A DNA stretch of 64,000 nt, taken from Eimeria necatrix. Its lineage: Eukaryota; Apicomplexa; Conoidasida; Eucoccidiorida; Eimeriidae. Positions 1-12,537 of the stretch are shown piece after piece (within the stretch, counting starts at the first letter, position 1; each line of letters begins with the position of its first letter). The translations under genes and the position numbers were made by a program. The notes under the pieces are model-generated. The model did not search any database. It was not told where the DNA came from and worked only from the letters and a program-made list of their open reading frames with translations. The DNA lies in the NCBI RefSeq assembly GCF_000499385.1, contig NW_013651754.1, positions 1 through 64,000 of the forward strand, in the 5' to 3' direction.

Positions 1-3000
1 CAAGGAAGGAGAAACCTGGCAATATTTGTTGAGTGCCCAACCTAACATTCAAATCAAGCATGTAAAGTGCGACATGAGCAAGAAAGAAGACGTCAGGAAG
101 GCATTTGAAGAGATCCAATCTGGCGAATGGCCTCCCGTGCGCGGAATATTCCATGCAGCAGGAGTGACTGATGACAAGGCTCTCGCCGAGCAAGACAAGG
201 CGTCGATTGAGAAGGTTTATGCTCCAAAGGTTGTGGGGGCCTGGAACTTGCACGAGGTGTGCGAGGAACTGGATTTGAACAAGGACCTCGAAATCTTCTT
301 GATGTTTTCGTCAGTCGCTGCGCTTTTGGGAAACTTTGGCCAGGCGAACTATGCAGCAGCCAACTCTTGCCTTGATGCGCTCACTTCGTGGCGCCGGTCT
401 ATAGGATTGTGTGGTCAGAGCATCCAGTGGGGTCCGTGGGTGGAGCAGGGAATGGCAGCTGGTCTGCGGCAGCATCTTGACAAGGCTGGCATGATGGGAA
501 TCAGCAATGAGCTTGGAACAAGGATCTTGCAGGACGTGCTCAAGAGTCCTGGACAAGCCATCATCTGTGCCCAGGCTCTGATGTGGCGCAAGTTCCTCAG
601 GCGCTACGCGTTTGACCCTCCACCTTTCTTCTCAGATGTGTCTACTGTCACAGCCGTCACGTTCAATAACACAATTGACCTGAACTCCATCAGTAAAGGT
701 GCCCTAGTTGAAATTCTCGTTGATGTCGCGCAGGCTGTCTCCGGATCGGCAGAAAAGCCGAATGCTACAACACCGCTTATTGACTTGGGGCTTGATTCCC
801 TAGGCGCAGTGGAGTTCCGCAACTCTGTTGCAGAAAAGACGGGCGTAAAGCTTCCCCAGAATCTAATGTTCGAAAACCCAAGTGTTGAGGACATTGCCGA
901 ATATATATTGAACAGGGCGAAGTCACCAGATGGTGCATCTGGTACAAGAGGGACACTAGTTGATACACTTCAAACCAGTATCGACCAGTGGCTTATGGCT
1001 GTGCTTGTCCCGGCAGAGCGTTATGCTTTGTATGTGGACTCACTTACTTCCGCATACGGATCTCTTAGTGACATGGCTGCTGTCGAAGATATTGTTGGTG
1101 CCCTTGAGAAACTCGAGGTTACAGCTTCAGAGGACTTTGACCGTTTGAATGTAGCGTGGCAAGAGCTCCGAGATGCATATGCTAACCGTGCTGAAGCCGC
1201 AGCAGCTGTTAAACGGAAGCCCCGCTTGGCGGTTCGGGTGCCTCACCCAACGGAAGATGTTGACTCTTTGATAAGCCAGCTGACATTCGATGTTCAGGCT
1301 CTTGAGCCCCCCACATCTCCGGAAAACTACACGACAGCGCTTTTGACTGGAGCCACTGGGTTCGTTGGCCGCATACAATTGTCAGTACTGCTGGAAGCAT
1401 CAGACAAACTGGAAGTTGTATGCATCGTCCGCGCCAAAGATGCAAACCATGCTCTTGACAGGATTCGGCAAGCATGCAAGGAGGCCAAGTGCTGGAAAGA
1501 GGAATACTGCAGTCGCATTTGCCCTCTATCCGGCGATTTTACTCTTCCAAACTTGGGTCTTGGAGAGGAAAAGTTTGAGGAGCTCTCGAAGAAAGTAGAT
1601 GTTGTTTATCACACGGGAGGAGATGTCAATCTACTCAGCAACTATGCCAGACTGCGTTCTTCAAACGTCCTCTGTATCTCAGGAGTAATCGACTTCTGCA
1701 CAAAAAACAAGTTGAAGCCCTTGCACTTTGCATCTACTCTTGGGCAGTTCCCAGCCTTCTTTTGTGAATTCACTGGGGCATACGAAAATTACCGTATTAC
1801 AGAAGACAGCCGACCTACCGTAGAGGAAATGGATGCCTTCTACCCACCGTTGCGAATGGGGTACCCCTGGTCAAAGTGGGCCGCTGAGTTAGTCTTGTGC
1901 AGTGCGCGGGAAAAAGGGCTTCCTGTGTTCCTGTACCGCTTGCCGAACACCTACGTTGCTTACTCGACGGGCTACACCAACCGAACAGACTATGCCACTG
2001 CCTTGATGATTTCAACTATTCAAGAGGGAATTTTCCCAGTTGGCTGCGCTGCTGCTCCACTGACGCCAGTTGATATCATATGCGAAATGCTGGTAAGCAG
2101 CCGTAGATACAAATTGGTCAGCAAGTGTCAAAAATAACGCGTACAGCTAGTATTTTGCATGAAGAAAGCCACAAATTCTGCATGTGCATGGTACTTACGA
2201 CCACAGGTTGGAGTGTCATTTTTGAAAAAGCCGAAGCACTTTGTCTATCACCTTTTCGACCCCCGTGCCATAACAAGGTGAGTATTAACTGAGAAGGGCT
2301 ATTATGCATTTAATGAAAGTGAAAGTTGTTGAGGTATAGGCTTCAGCAGGCTCACCTGCTTCTATTCCCTGTACTTGCGTGCAATCTTCAGGGAACATCT
2401 AGAAGTCTGGAGTCAAGAGCTTGGCCTGGCGTACAAAGGTGCCAGCGTCGACGAGTTCCTTGCTGCAGTGAAGGCTCGTGGCCCTGAATCCCCAGTCTTC
2501 AAATTTGTGCCTCTCATGCAGTTCATGAGAAAGTACTGGTTTGATTCGGAACAACGCACAGATGACTTCCCTATCGAAACTAAAAACATATTTGATGAGT
2601 TACCGGACGCCAAGTGGCCAGATCAAAGGGACGTATTCAAAAATTCACTGCTATATAGGTACGCAATTTTCTGCGGTGCTGACATTTTGAGATTGTGCCG
2701 CCACACCCCTTCTCTCAGGGCCATCCTGTGTAATCACTGTGAATGTGCCGGGCGTATGTGCTGTTCCCTGCAGTGTACAGTCAGGCTTTTTCCCCAAAAA
2801 TTCCAAAGCGATAAGGGTTGATCCTGAAGCCTGTTTGGAAGACGCGAAGAAGTTGTCGGGCTTAGACACACTCGGCGAAGACCACGACTACTTCATGAAC
2901 CCGTTACGTATCTTGAAAGACTCTCTTCTGCAGGAGTCCAATCCATCATTTTGCGGCAAGCTGGCCATGTTTCGCACTGTTCGCCAGCAACTGATGAATC

Positions 3001-4243
3001 TTATGTACATGGAAAAGATGAGGCATCAGCATCCCGAAATTGAGCAGCAGGAGATTAAGGAGCCACTGATAATTGTTGGTCTGAATCGGACAGGCACAAC
3101 ATTCCTACAAAACATTATGGCAACTGACATCTCGAACCGCTCAGCCCGTTACTGTGAGATGATTGCTCCCTATGGCAACAATGGTGAATACTGCCAGAAG
3201 GGCCTCAGCAACGATCCAGAATCGTGGAAGCATGTGAGTGAGACCACATCAGCAGTCTCTGTGATCACAACTGGTTTCTCCTTTTTACGCAGACTACTGC
3301 ATCGTTGTCTTGTGCCGGCATTATGTTTTATGCAGGACCCGCGGATCAAGTTTGCTCAAGAGGTGCTCGATAGCCAACTAGCTCTCTCCGAGGAATGGAT
3401 TAGCATTCATGCACAAAGCGCAGAGCTTCCAGAAGAAGACTTCGTAATCCTTGAGCACTGCGGCCGATGCTACTCAATATGCACTGAGTTCAATGTACCA
3501 TCTTACCGAAAATGGCTGTATGCAAATGACTTCCAGGAGATGAAAAATGCCTACAAATTCCACAAGCGTTTCCTGCAGCATCTACAATATCAGCGGGTGG
3601 CAGATCGGTGGCTTCTCAAGATGCCATTCCACCTCTTCACTCTTGATGCGCTGTTTGAAACGTATCCAGACGCGAGAATCATCTTCATGCACAGGTACGG
3701 TTCCCGGCTTCGGGGCTTTCGATAAAGCTACCCGCTTACTCGCAGATGAGGGCTCTGCCTTCTTGATGATTATGCAGCTCGAAAGGCTCTGCCTGCTCGC
3801 TTCTTGCGTGCAGGGACCCAAAAGACACTCTAGCTAGCTGGGCTAGCTTGGTAAGGTGTGCACAGCAGTCCCTCCTTGATTCCGTCAACCCAGCCGAGCT
3901 AGGAAAACTCGAGCTTGAGGCAATGTCTTCAATGATTAATAGGGCACTGGAATTCCGCTCCTCCAGGCCCGATCTAGAAGATCAGATACTGGACGTGCAA
4001 TACAAAGATTTGATTGAGGATCCGTTGGGCACTGTATCGAAGATCTATAGCCATTTCAACATCCCACTGACTGAACAGGCACGTCTGCGCATGGCTGAGT
4101 TTTACCAAGAAGATAAGAAGACACGCAACAAACTATCCAAGCACCAGTACACACTTCAAGATGTATCACTTACAAAGGCTATGGTGGAGGAAGCTTTTGA
4201 CCAATACTATAAATCTGGATTGTGCAAGTACCTGAAGAAATAA
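1..4243 (+). CDS. 3' end of modular type I polyketide synthase: KR-ACP-thioester reductase-sulfotransferase (partial)
   Basis: The gene enters from the left edge already open in frame. Model: join(<1..2092, 2207..2277, 2392..2658, 2774..3233, 3336..3694, 3814..4243), all GT-AG with matching phases. Domains in order: the end of a ketoreductase (GIFHAAG near 150-170; the S, Y and N catalytic signature around FSSVAALLGN...YAAAN at 300-365); an acyl carrier protein with the phosphopantetheine serine in LGLDSLG (about 785-805); an NAD(P)-binding thioester reductase (TGATGFVG, about 1345) running across exons 1-3, with LLLxxP-like text KPKHFVYHLFDP in exon 2; then a PAPS-dependent sulfotransferase with the 5'-phosphosulfate loop LNRTGTTFLQ (about 3075) and the 3'-phosphate motif HRDP split by the last intron. 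It should release its chain reductively as an aldehyde or alcohol. The sulfotransferase may sulfate a hydroxyl, but this is inference. The domains are clear; the product is unknown. A separate sulfotransferase gene is unlikely, because exon phases run through. Confidence 0.88.
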
Positions 4244-4836
4244 ACTAAATTTTTCCATTGAGCGGGGCAAAACTATCTTCATTGAATCTTGCATATTCTG
4301 GATACGACTGTCGTGCACTTAGCTGGCGCACACCTACCAACAGGCCAGAGCTCTCATTTATTCAATGTGTAATGCAAACAACAGTGTCAGGTCGAATATC
4401 ACTACAGCACAAGAAGTAGTTACGTGTTGTTTGTAAGCATTATTAGAAGTAGTTGGAGTTTGCAGAGCGCTGACAAAATGCGCTCAGCCACATACACGAC
4501 TGATACTGGCAACAAGCGGGCGGCAGACACCAGGCCTTATCACGGGCAGAAAATCAATCATGGCCCACAGTTAGTTGTGAACGCCTACGCTGTTGAATCC
4601 ACCGTATTGCCAGCATCAACGAATAGCATGCAACCTTGCAACTGATAATGATGTGATTTCATTGCATGGGTAAAAATTGACAAAGCATTTGAATAATAAA
4701 AAGGGTGAATAGCCAAGGAAAGAGATATTCTCAAATTTTCCAATTTGGCCATTCTGAACGGCCGAAATTTCGGCAGAAACGCTATGTTTCACGCTGTGCA
4801 GATGAGGAAAAGAACGCATTCTAACTAGTAGCATGC
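4244..4836. other. Tail-to-tail intergenic region between PKS and alveolin A
   Basis: About 590 bases between two convergent genes. It is AT-richer than the flanks and contains AATAAA-like text (for example aataataaaa near 4692). No convincing coding segment was seen. It presumably holds both 3' UTRs. Confidence 0.6.
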
Positions 4837-7192
4837 TTAGTTGCTGCTTCCGTTGCAAGTGCAGCATGAGCTGCTGCTTCCCCCGCATGTGGCAGAGCAA
4901 ACCTTGCAGCACGCTGCTGATTGTTCCCCTTGTTGAGCTCTGCTGGCCTTTGGCAGTCCGTGTTCATCGACCTCAACCCATGGCGCCTCTCCAAAGGTCT
5001 GAGTTTCCTGCTGCATACGGGCAGCCTGTTCAGCTGAAAGCTGAACTTGAGTTGGATACTGCATCGTCAGGTTGTGCATCGCTTTCTGGTGGGCCTCGAA
5101 CCATTCAGGAGTATACATTTCATGAGTTGCTGTCGTTTCTTTCTTGATCCACTCATTCTGGAGGTACGTCATGTTCAGTGGGTGGCCAGGGTGCAGTGCC
5201 AGAGGCTCAACGCCTTCGCGGGCTTCGGGGTCGCTCAGTTCAGCATTTTCTTCGGTCCTCTTGATGCCAGGCTCGCCGAAAACAGTTCCTTCTGGGTGTT
5301 GGACATACGGATATTTGTCGCCTAGCTCTTCCTTTCGCTTTTCTGCTAGGTCGGCGTTGACTCTCATCCACATTGCGTGAACGTCCGCCTGTGAGAGCTC
5401 TGCAGGGTTAATCGGCTGTGCTTTCTCGACGAATTCGTGGACCTTGATTTCAACATCGCATGGTACAGGCTTGATGATATCCTGGACCTGCAGATAAGGC
5501 TTCTCTTTGATGCACTCAACCTCATAAACCTCGTTTGTCCAGCGGATGCGAGGGACAACACGGCGACGCACGGGAACTGGAACGAAGTGGTCTCTGAACT
5601 TCAGAACGGGAACCTGGACGGGGACTACGATGGGCTTCGGGACCATGTAGGGTACGGGCACGTCAACAGAAACTGGGACATGCTTTTGAATTTCGACAGT
5701 CTTAACGACTTTGGGCTTGAACACTTGCTCTAGACGGGGAGCCTGCATGTGCAGTAAAGCGCACAGCACCAAAAATAGATTACTCGCCTCCACCCCAAAC
5801 AATCTGAAGAGCACGGTTGAAATGGTAACGTTACTGCGCGATGTATTTGACCCAAATTTTTGTGGAAACTCACTGGAGGCATAGGTACAGCTCCGGTAGT
5901 AGGCATGCCCATACGCTTTGCTTCATAGGCAGCCTGTTCCTCTGCAATTAATTGCTGGTACTCCTGTTCAGCCTTGTATTGGGCCTCTCTGGCTTCCCTT
6001 TCCATCTTCACCTCCTGTTCATGTTTTTCCTTCAGCCGTTCCCATTCCTCCGAAGCCACCTGCCCTTTAGGGACATACCTGTCAAGTTCGTAGTCAGAAA
6101 AAGCAAGTGAACAGTGCGTTTCGTGAGCCTTTCTAGCAGAAACGCTTTTGACAGCTGCATGCGTTTGTTCCTCCCTTTTCTGGCGCTCACCTGATAACCT
6201 CTTCGACTTCTTCGACATCCTGATAACGCACAACTTCCTTGACCTGCGGGACTTCGACAATCTTCTCGACGTACTTTGTCTCATACTTGGGCCTCTGAAT
6301 AATATTCTCCTGCGTCTCGATCTTTTGCACATACTTGTACTGGTACTCCACACGGGGGAGCTCAACTATCTTGTCGACAACCTTGACCTCAGGTACTTCC
6401 ACGATCTGTGTAAATGTGCAAGCGGAAAGCATGTCTGTGGGGGAGAAGGCACGAGGTTTAAGCAGAGATATGCTGCCTTGATGGCTTATGCTGAATCCCG
6501 TGGTTGCTCACCTTTTCCACATATTCTGGCACGAATTTAGGAACCTCAACAATCTTCTCCTCTACCACTACCTTTGGAACGTAAGTTTCAACGGTCTTCA
6601 CGACAGGTACCTCCACAGTCTTCACGACGGTGTCAACTGGTTGGTATGCAGTGATAGCGACCTGCGTTCAAAAAAGCAGCACGCTAAGGCTCCACTTGAA
6701 AGGGTTCCACTTAGCGGGATGTCTTTCTTCACTGACGTGCCGCTTTTGTGGGGTGGGGTGGTGGCTGACACTTAGAAACTGCCATGTTGCTTTTCGTGCT
6801 ACAGGTAGGTATGTTGGCTGGTTGAGCTGACTGCACCGCCTGCTCACGGACCCACAGCGTGTCCACTTTACAAATGTTAAAAAAAAATACATTGCTTTCT
6901 AGATGAGCCCGCGCAACAAGTTAGTTACTAGTTGACCACACGCACCGAGACTGCTCACCCATTGGCGTTCGGTTTGCTCAGAGATAGCAACTGCTCTTTC
7001 CCTTTCGGCTCGTTCTTCAAGAGTAACGGATCTCACAGACTCTGCGGTGGCGTGGAGATGAGCGCTTGAGGGAACATTCAGCTGGCCTTGTTGCCGTAGT
7101 TGATGCTGTTGCTGCTGCTGCTGCTGTTGCTGTTGTTGGTCCTGACTGCCCTCCCCACCGGGAGCACAGCAATCGCTGCAGCCAGAGAACAT
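4837..7192 (-). CDS. Alveolin-family inner membrane complex protein (copy A)
   Basis: Model: complement(join(4837..5742, 5874..6078, 6191..6405, 6512..6661, 6959..7192)), 569 residues, with every junction in GT-AG and phase-consistent. The N-terminus MFSGCSDCCAPGG is Cys-rich and is followed by a CAG-coded poly-Gln run. The central part carries the alveolin signature: repeated EKIVEVP / VEVPQV / VDKIVELP blocks rich in Val, Pro, Lys and Glu (exons 2, 3 and the start of exon 5). A charged helical segment (EEWERLKEKHEQEVK) sits in exon 4. The C-terminus is again Cys-rich (CCKVCSATCGG...CCTC). Alveolins form the filament network under the pellicle, and terminal cysteines are likely palmitoylation sites, as known for this family. 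It is divergent from copy B at 7970. The family is certain; which IMC orthologue it is was not determined. Confidence 0.9.
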
Positions 7193-7969
7193 TTTGAACT
7201 AATGTATTAAATCGAAGGGAAAGGAGATGCGGCTCTGCCCATCCACAGGGTGCCCGGTGTTGCGGCTGCCTGGGTATCGAGCCACTTGCGACCCTGCAGC
7301 AGGCGAGGCCGTCAAGAATGGCGGAATATGGAGTTGAAATGGCTAAATATAGGATATTCTTGGACAATTCGTCCAATGATCTTCACAACAAACAAAGTTA
7401 GGTCAAATCGATGCCCAGAAAGTCTATGGCTGGATGCAGCAAACTGAACCAGCTGCCGACGCGCCAGCCACGGCCGGCGGCAGCCGATGCGCCCTCGAGC
7501 CGCCGCTGGCCCGTGCACGCTGCGCCTGCGGCATCGGCCTGCGCTGCCGGCGCAGCTTGCTATAGCAGCGGCTGACGGCTGGCAGCTTACTCGTGAGAAA
7601 TGGCTCGACGGCGCGATCGATTCTGCGAACTTCATGTGTCAACGGTGGCTGTTCGTTGGGAGACCCTGGCCTGACCGTTGCTTTCACACTTCACCGCGGC
7701 ATTGATTACAAGAAGATTTTCTTTCGGAAAAGGGATTTTAAATATCCCACGATAGATATTATTTGCCAACACAACCTTGTGTTCGGCTAGACCATTCTGC
7801 CAGCCGGTGCCGACAGGTCTCATCTGCCGTGACCGCTGGCTGGTAAGCAGCATTCCCTTTGACATTCTTGACACTCCATCTCCGTGATACAGTCCCTCTT
7901 AACATATTTTCGAGCTCTTTTCAAGCAAATTTATTGGACGAATTATCCTCTACCAAGCAGTGCGTCAAA
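7193..7969. promoter_or_regulatory. Putative bidirectional promoter of the alveolin pair
   Basis: A 777-base region separates the start codons of two divergent alveolin genes. It contains a GC-rich block (about 7450-7570, rich in gccgg/ccggc) flanked by AT-rich sequence. No coding function is seen. Shared control is inferred from the arrangement and from the known co-expression of alveolins during daughter-cell budding; no specific motif was proven. Confidence 0.5.
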
Positions 7970-9745
7970 ATGAAGGCCTTCAGCGAGTGTTGCGCGCCTT
8001 GCTGCCCTGGCGACGCCGAAACGGAGCAGGCTGAACAACAACTTCAGCAGGGCCAACTACCTCCTGGAAGTCGCCTGGTTTCTGGAACTATTGCTCAGCA
8101 AGGAGAACCAAGAGTTCTGGAGCCTCTTGTTCAGGTGGGTGTTGAGCCCGTGATGGCCAGTAGTCAAAAAAGTTGAATGTTTTGCTTTGAAGCAGGGCCA
8201 AATTGCACTGTGTGCCTCTCTAGTTTAAAAAGATATTTTTTCCACTTTGCACCGCGATTGACACTTTGTTTGAGAGGTGAATTCCGTGTTTGCCGGCTTC
8301 ATTGCTGAGAGCCGAATCAAAGTGGCAGCACATAGCTGAATTTTCGTGTGCACTGCCCCAGTGAAAGTTTTGTGCAAGTGCCGCTACAAAAGTTCGACGA
8401 TGGCTTTTCTGATTTTTCTACAGGAACGTATTGTGGAAGTCTTGAAGCATGAAATAGAAGAACGGATCATCGAAGTGCCTCAAGTGCAATATGTTGACCG
8501 CATTGTTGAGGTCCCTCAGACTGTCGTGCATGAAAAGATTACCCATGTGTCCAAACCAGTCATTCAGGAGCGCATAAAGCACGTTCCAAAGGTGGTTTAC
8601 CAGGAGAAGATAGTAGAGGTGCCCCAAGTCAAGGTGAGCTGAGAGTTTGAAGACCCGCAGGCGCATGGGAATAAGATGCGCTTTTCGTGAAATTCATAAT
8701 CTTGCCTGAGGCGAATCCAAGTGGCTAAATGGATAAAATTTTAATGGCAGGGTCAGTTGAACAAGTGATCTCATTGAACACCTTGTACTCTTGCCCTGAT
8801 ATTCGAATGCAGGTGGTTGACAAGATTGTAGAAGTGCCCCAGTACGTCTACCAAGAAAAAATAATTGAAGTCCCACGCGTGGTAGTGCAAGAGAGAGTTA
8901 TTCCAGTTCCCCGCAAGGTTGTGAAGGAAAAGCTTATTGAAATCCCTGAAGTGGAGTACCGCGATGTCGCTTTCGAGCAACCTATCGAGGTTACCGAGGA
9001 GGTCAAGGAAGAAGAAGTGGTCGAGAAAGCGTATACCCAAGTTGTGCAACGACCCTTTGAAATGGAAAAGGTTGTCGAAGTGCCTCATATTCAGCACACC
9101 TACAGGAATGTGATGACCCCGCAGTATAGGCACATACCAAAGCCAGTCGAGGTCCCAATGACTCACTACAGGCCCATCCCCGTCGAGAAACTTGTCGACC
9201 GTAATGTTCCAGTACCAGTAGAGCTTCAAATTGTGCAGGAATACCTATGCCCGAAGATAGAACCACGATACAAGGAAGTTCCAGTCCCTGTACACGTGCA
9301 GCGAACAATTGAACACCCGGTGCCAAAGGAAGCCATGGGGAACCCGCAACTCCTCCCCCTCTACTACCAAGGAAGCAAAGAGCAATTCAAGGGAAGCTTT
9401 CAGCCTGGCGGGGCTTGCTACACAATGTCCTCGTGCTGTGCCCCGAGGGTTGACCACATTACAGAAGCTACGGCGGGAACGGTCGAAGTGCTTGCTCAAG
9501 CTGGATACCCACAGCAGCACCCCATGGGTCCTCCACCTCCAGCTCCCATGATGGCCCAAGAACAGCAGCCCACGCCAGCAGATCAAGAACCAGCCCAGCA
9601 ACAAACTCCGGACGCTGGTACAGAACGTATGAGTACAATGCAGCGCGAAATGCTTGCTGCTGCAGGCCGGCAAGCCAACCCGTATGTGCAAGTATCTGTC
9701 ACTCCACTGGCACCTGGACAGAAGTCCGAAATAAACATACAGTAG
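7970..9745 (+). CDS. Alveolin-family inner membrane complex protein (copy B)
   Basis: Model: join(7970..8134, 8424..8633, 8813..9745), 435 residues. Exons 2 and 3 begin after clear CAG acceptors and all phases are 0. The N-terminus MKAFSECCAPCCPG resembles the Cys-rich start of copy A (SDCCAPGG). The core (exon 2 to the middle of exon 3) is made of valine/proline repeats such as ERIIEVPQVQYVDRIVEVPQ and DKIVEVPQYVYQEKIIEVP, the alveolin hallmark. It is followed by a Pro/His/Tyr-rich segment (RPIPVEKLVDRNVPVPVEL). The C-terminal tail is Gln/Pro-rich with an internal Cys motif (SSCCAPR near 9430). It is probably a pellicle cytoskeleton component. The head-to-head layout with copy A suggests an old duplication with inversion, but the repeat content makes orthology hard to assign by eye. 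Confidence 0.9.
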
Positions 9746-11136
9746 ATGCTTCCCCACAGTGTCGTGTACTATTTAGGGTCGCGATTGACTCAGCGTTCGG
9801 CGACTATTCCAGGTCGTTGCTCTTGCCAAATACCGGTACCCAATCGCAGGCCATTGTTCCATGTGTGCTGTAATACCGCTGAACAAAAACGCGCTCTGCC
9901 CGACCCCTTCCTATTCTTTCGAGGACGCTGTGGCGGGCAAGGGATTGTAAATAGCTCTACTATATACAGAATTTCTTGAGATGACTGCACGGCCACTTCT
10001 TTGAGAGCTGTTCAACGCGTAGCCATCACCAGGAAGTAACGTTCAACGCAGTGAGTGTAGTACGATTCACCTTGTCTGCGCGACTAGAACACAGCCTCTA
10101 CAAGGACTGATGCGTGCACGTTGCTTGCTAAGAAACTGAGACGATATGCAGCGCTCCGATGTACAATTCGCAATATAAAGGCTCCCCACCTAATTTTTCA
10201 CGTCACCTAGTTTCTTAAGCAAGATCTACTGAGTTGGAATCCGGAAGAACCACGGAAAGCTACTGAAAAATTTAGCAAAGCAGAGGTTCTTTTGCTCTGT
10301 CCGAAAGAGCTCATATGGCCGGAAGAGGAAATCTCATGACACACTTCAGAGTTTTAGGTGCCTACTGTTCGGCTGTTTAGGCGCTGAAATTGGGGATCAG
10401 CAGAGAACTGCTCTAGCTATGCCCTTCGCAGTCTCCATGCACACCCGGTCTGTGGCTACCGAGCTGGCTTATCATGCTGCAGTTTCTTTATTAAACCAAC
10501 TGTGATTTTTCCTTAGCTGAAGAACAACCCGCTAGCACTTAGCTGGTCAGTTTAAAAAAAATGCGCAAGCATGCCCAGGTCTGCGCCGCTTATTGTTGGA
10601 GAGAACCCATGTGCAACTCTCCTAGGCGGCCATGCCCGGCTCCAAATGCTGCACGCCAGTTCCCATCAAGCAGTTCATTAAAGCAAAACGAAGAAGAACG
10701 CGGCGGGAATGGCATTTGAGGGCTTTCAGCACGAAATGAGCGTATGTGAATACAACCACTTCAATGGCGAATCTTAGTGCTGCCCATAGCAATCCCTAGC
10801 CCCTTTCACCTCAAAAAAACAAATTGCACGCAGATCTACTGCGTTGACTGACTGTTAGATGCAGCCGAACTGCATGCGCTGATCAACTAGGATGTGCAGT
10901 CCCTGTCTTTGGTGGCAGCCCTAGACAAGACCTCATCCAAAATGGACCCAGTTTCGAGTGGTTTCTCCAATGCCGTGCGAACACCGTCACCGTAAGCCGC
11001 CATCTACTGCTGTCTCTCCGTAGCCTGGGATATACGAAGTTAGAGCTGCAGATGGCTGCTCCGGGTGATGGTGCGAAGATCGCCTCAGGGAATTTCCCTT
11101 GCTGCGCGTCAAGACTTTGTATTGAGTTTACTCACT
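9746..11136. other. Intergenic region, no gene recognised
   Basis: About 1.4 kb between two tail-to-tail genes (alveolin B and the LSM1-like gene). Only short chance reading frames occur, with no recognisable domain, repeat array or RNA gene. It probably holds the 3' UTRs. Confidence 0.5.
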
Positions 11137-11809
11137 TCACTCATCCGGCAGGTCATAACCATACAGGAAGTCACCCAAACGCCGTAGATTTCTCCGTCTC
11201 CGGTTTTCGTACTTCTCCTGGAAGAGATAATATGCATGAAACGCAGCAAAGCAGCAGAATAACGCGTGCCTTAAGGGATTCTTGCGCGGTGGACCGACTG
11301 GTCGGGAGTTGGTACCCTTGCAAGGTGAGAATGAACGGCTCAGCATACGGCAAAAGCTGTTATTGATAATGACTGAAGAACTCGAATCCAGTGACTCGGG
11401 CCCATACCTGTTCTTCGTGCATCTCCAAGACCTCCCACAAGGGTCGCGACTCTAAAGGGTTTGGCTTCGATTCATCAAGTGCGCCAAAAAGCAAGATGTT
11501 CTCCCCGCGAATGATCATGACACCCTGGTACACGTCATTGTAAAAAGTATTGACGATAATTCGATGAACACATCCTTCCAGCATTAAGTTGCCGAATTGG
11601 TCAAATGAGCGCAATACGCCGATCAGATTCTTACCATCGCGCAAAATGACCAGGATTTTCTTATCTAGTTCTTCTTCCAAGCTTGTAATCCAATTCGGCG
11701 ATGAATTTGGCTGGAATTCGTCGTAATTGTTTGCTGCTGTGGAGTCATTAGTGGCAACCCGCTGCTGCTGATCTGCAAGATGCTGACGGAATTCCATTTC
11801 GGGGTCCAT
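11137..11809 (-). CDS. LSM1: LSM1-like U6-type Sm protein (mRNA decapping activator)
   Basis: Model: complement(join(11137..11217, 11408..11809)), 160 residues. The first ATG in frame is at 11809 (MDPEMEFRQ); a second Met follows five codons on. Sm1 spans SLEEELDKKILVILRDGKNLIGVLRSFDQFGN and Sm2 contains IIRGENILLFG, with the extended LSM1-type C-terminal helix (LWEVLEMHEEQ) leading into a basic exon 2 (EKYENRRRRNLRRLG). LSM1 joins LSM2-7 in the cytoplasmic ring that binds oligoadenylated mRNA 3' ends and promotes decapping. The N-terminal extension of about 45 residues is longer than in yeast or human. The symbol rests on the DKK..V.LRDG..L.G.LRS.DQF.N pattern; LSM8 is less likely because of the C-terminal extension. 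Confidence 0.85.
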
Positions 11810-12537
11810 GCTGAGGCCATGGGGGCAGATGACATCTCCCGACAGAATCAACAATACGCAGATATAGTTTCCTGAAGGGGTGGGAAAGGAGAAACCGTAG
11901 TGCCCATTCTAGGCGTTTTCATCTGGGTCCCCAGTGCATGCACGCTGTCCTAAAATTGCCGCCCCACTTCCTTCTGCTTGATGTCATTCCACCATTCTAA
12001 TTACATTACTACATCACCAGCACATTCTGCACATATCATGAGCTTTAAAAGCGTTTAGGGTAGCTTGGCTTCACAGAATCGGAGGAGAGGCCGTCGTGTC
12101 GCAGGCAACGTTGCTGGTTCATGGGGAGGGTGCGGCCGCGACTCTTTAAGCATTCGCCCCCACGTACACTGCCCAGTGTTTATTTACGAGATTTTTGCAC
12201 CTAAGGGGGAGGCGTCCGTGCAGGTGCAACGGAAAGTCGTCCATTCCACTTGTAGAGGGCTACCTTCCCGGCACCTCTGACCCTCCGTGTTTTTGATATC
12301 GGGGTATTTCCCGTAACATCACTTCTTACCCGGCATAAAAGCATCTGGGTGTAGTCGGTTGCGCTGCTGCCATGAGCAGCACGTGTGGTGCAGATACCCA
12401 GGCCGCACGGTTGTATGTGCCGCAGCCCAGTGCCCCCGTGCTGCGGGCGGAGAAGCAGCGTTTACCTCAACAGCTAGTGCTCGCCTGGGCCAGCTTGCCG
12501 CGGTTGGTAAAGTTTCAGAGCTGCATGTCTGGGCACA
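11810..12537. promoter_or_regulatory. Divergent promoter region between LSM1-like and Aly/REF-like genes
   Basis: A 728-base non-coding stretch between two divergent start codons. It includes 5' UTR sequence and a GC-rich part near 12100-12150. No defined motif is claimed. The two products both act on mRNA, so shared expression is plausible but inferred. Confidence 0.4.
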
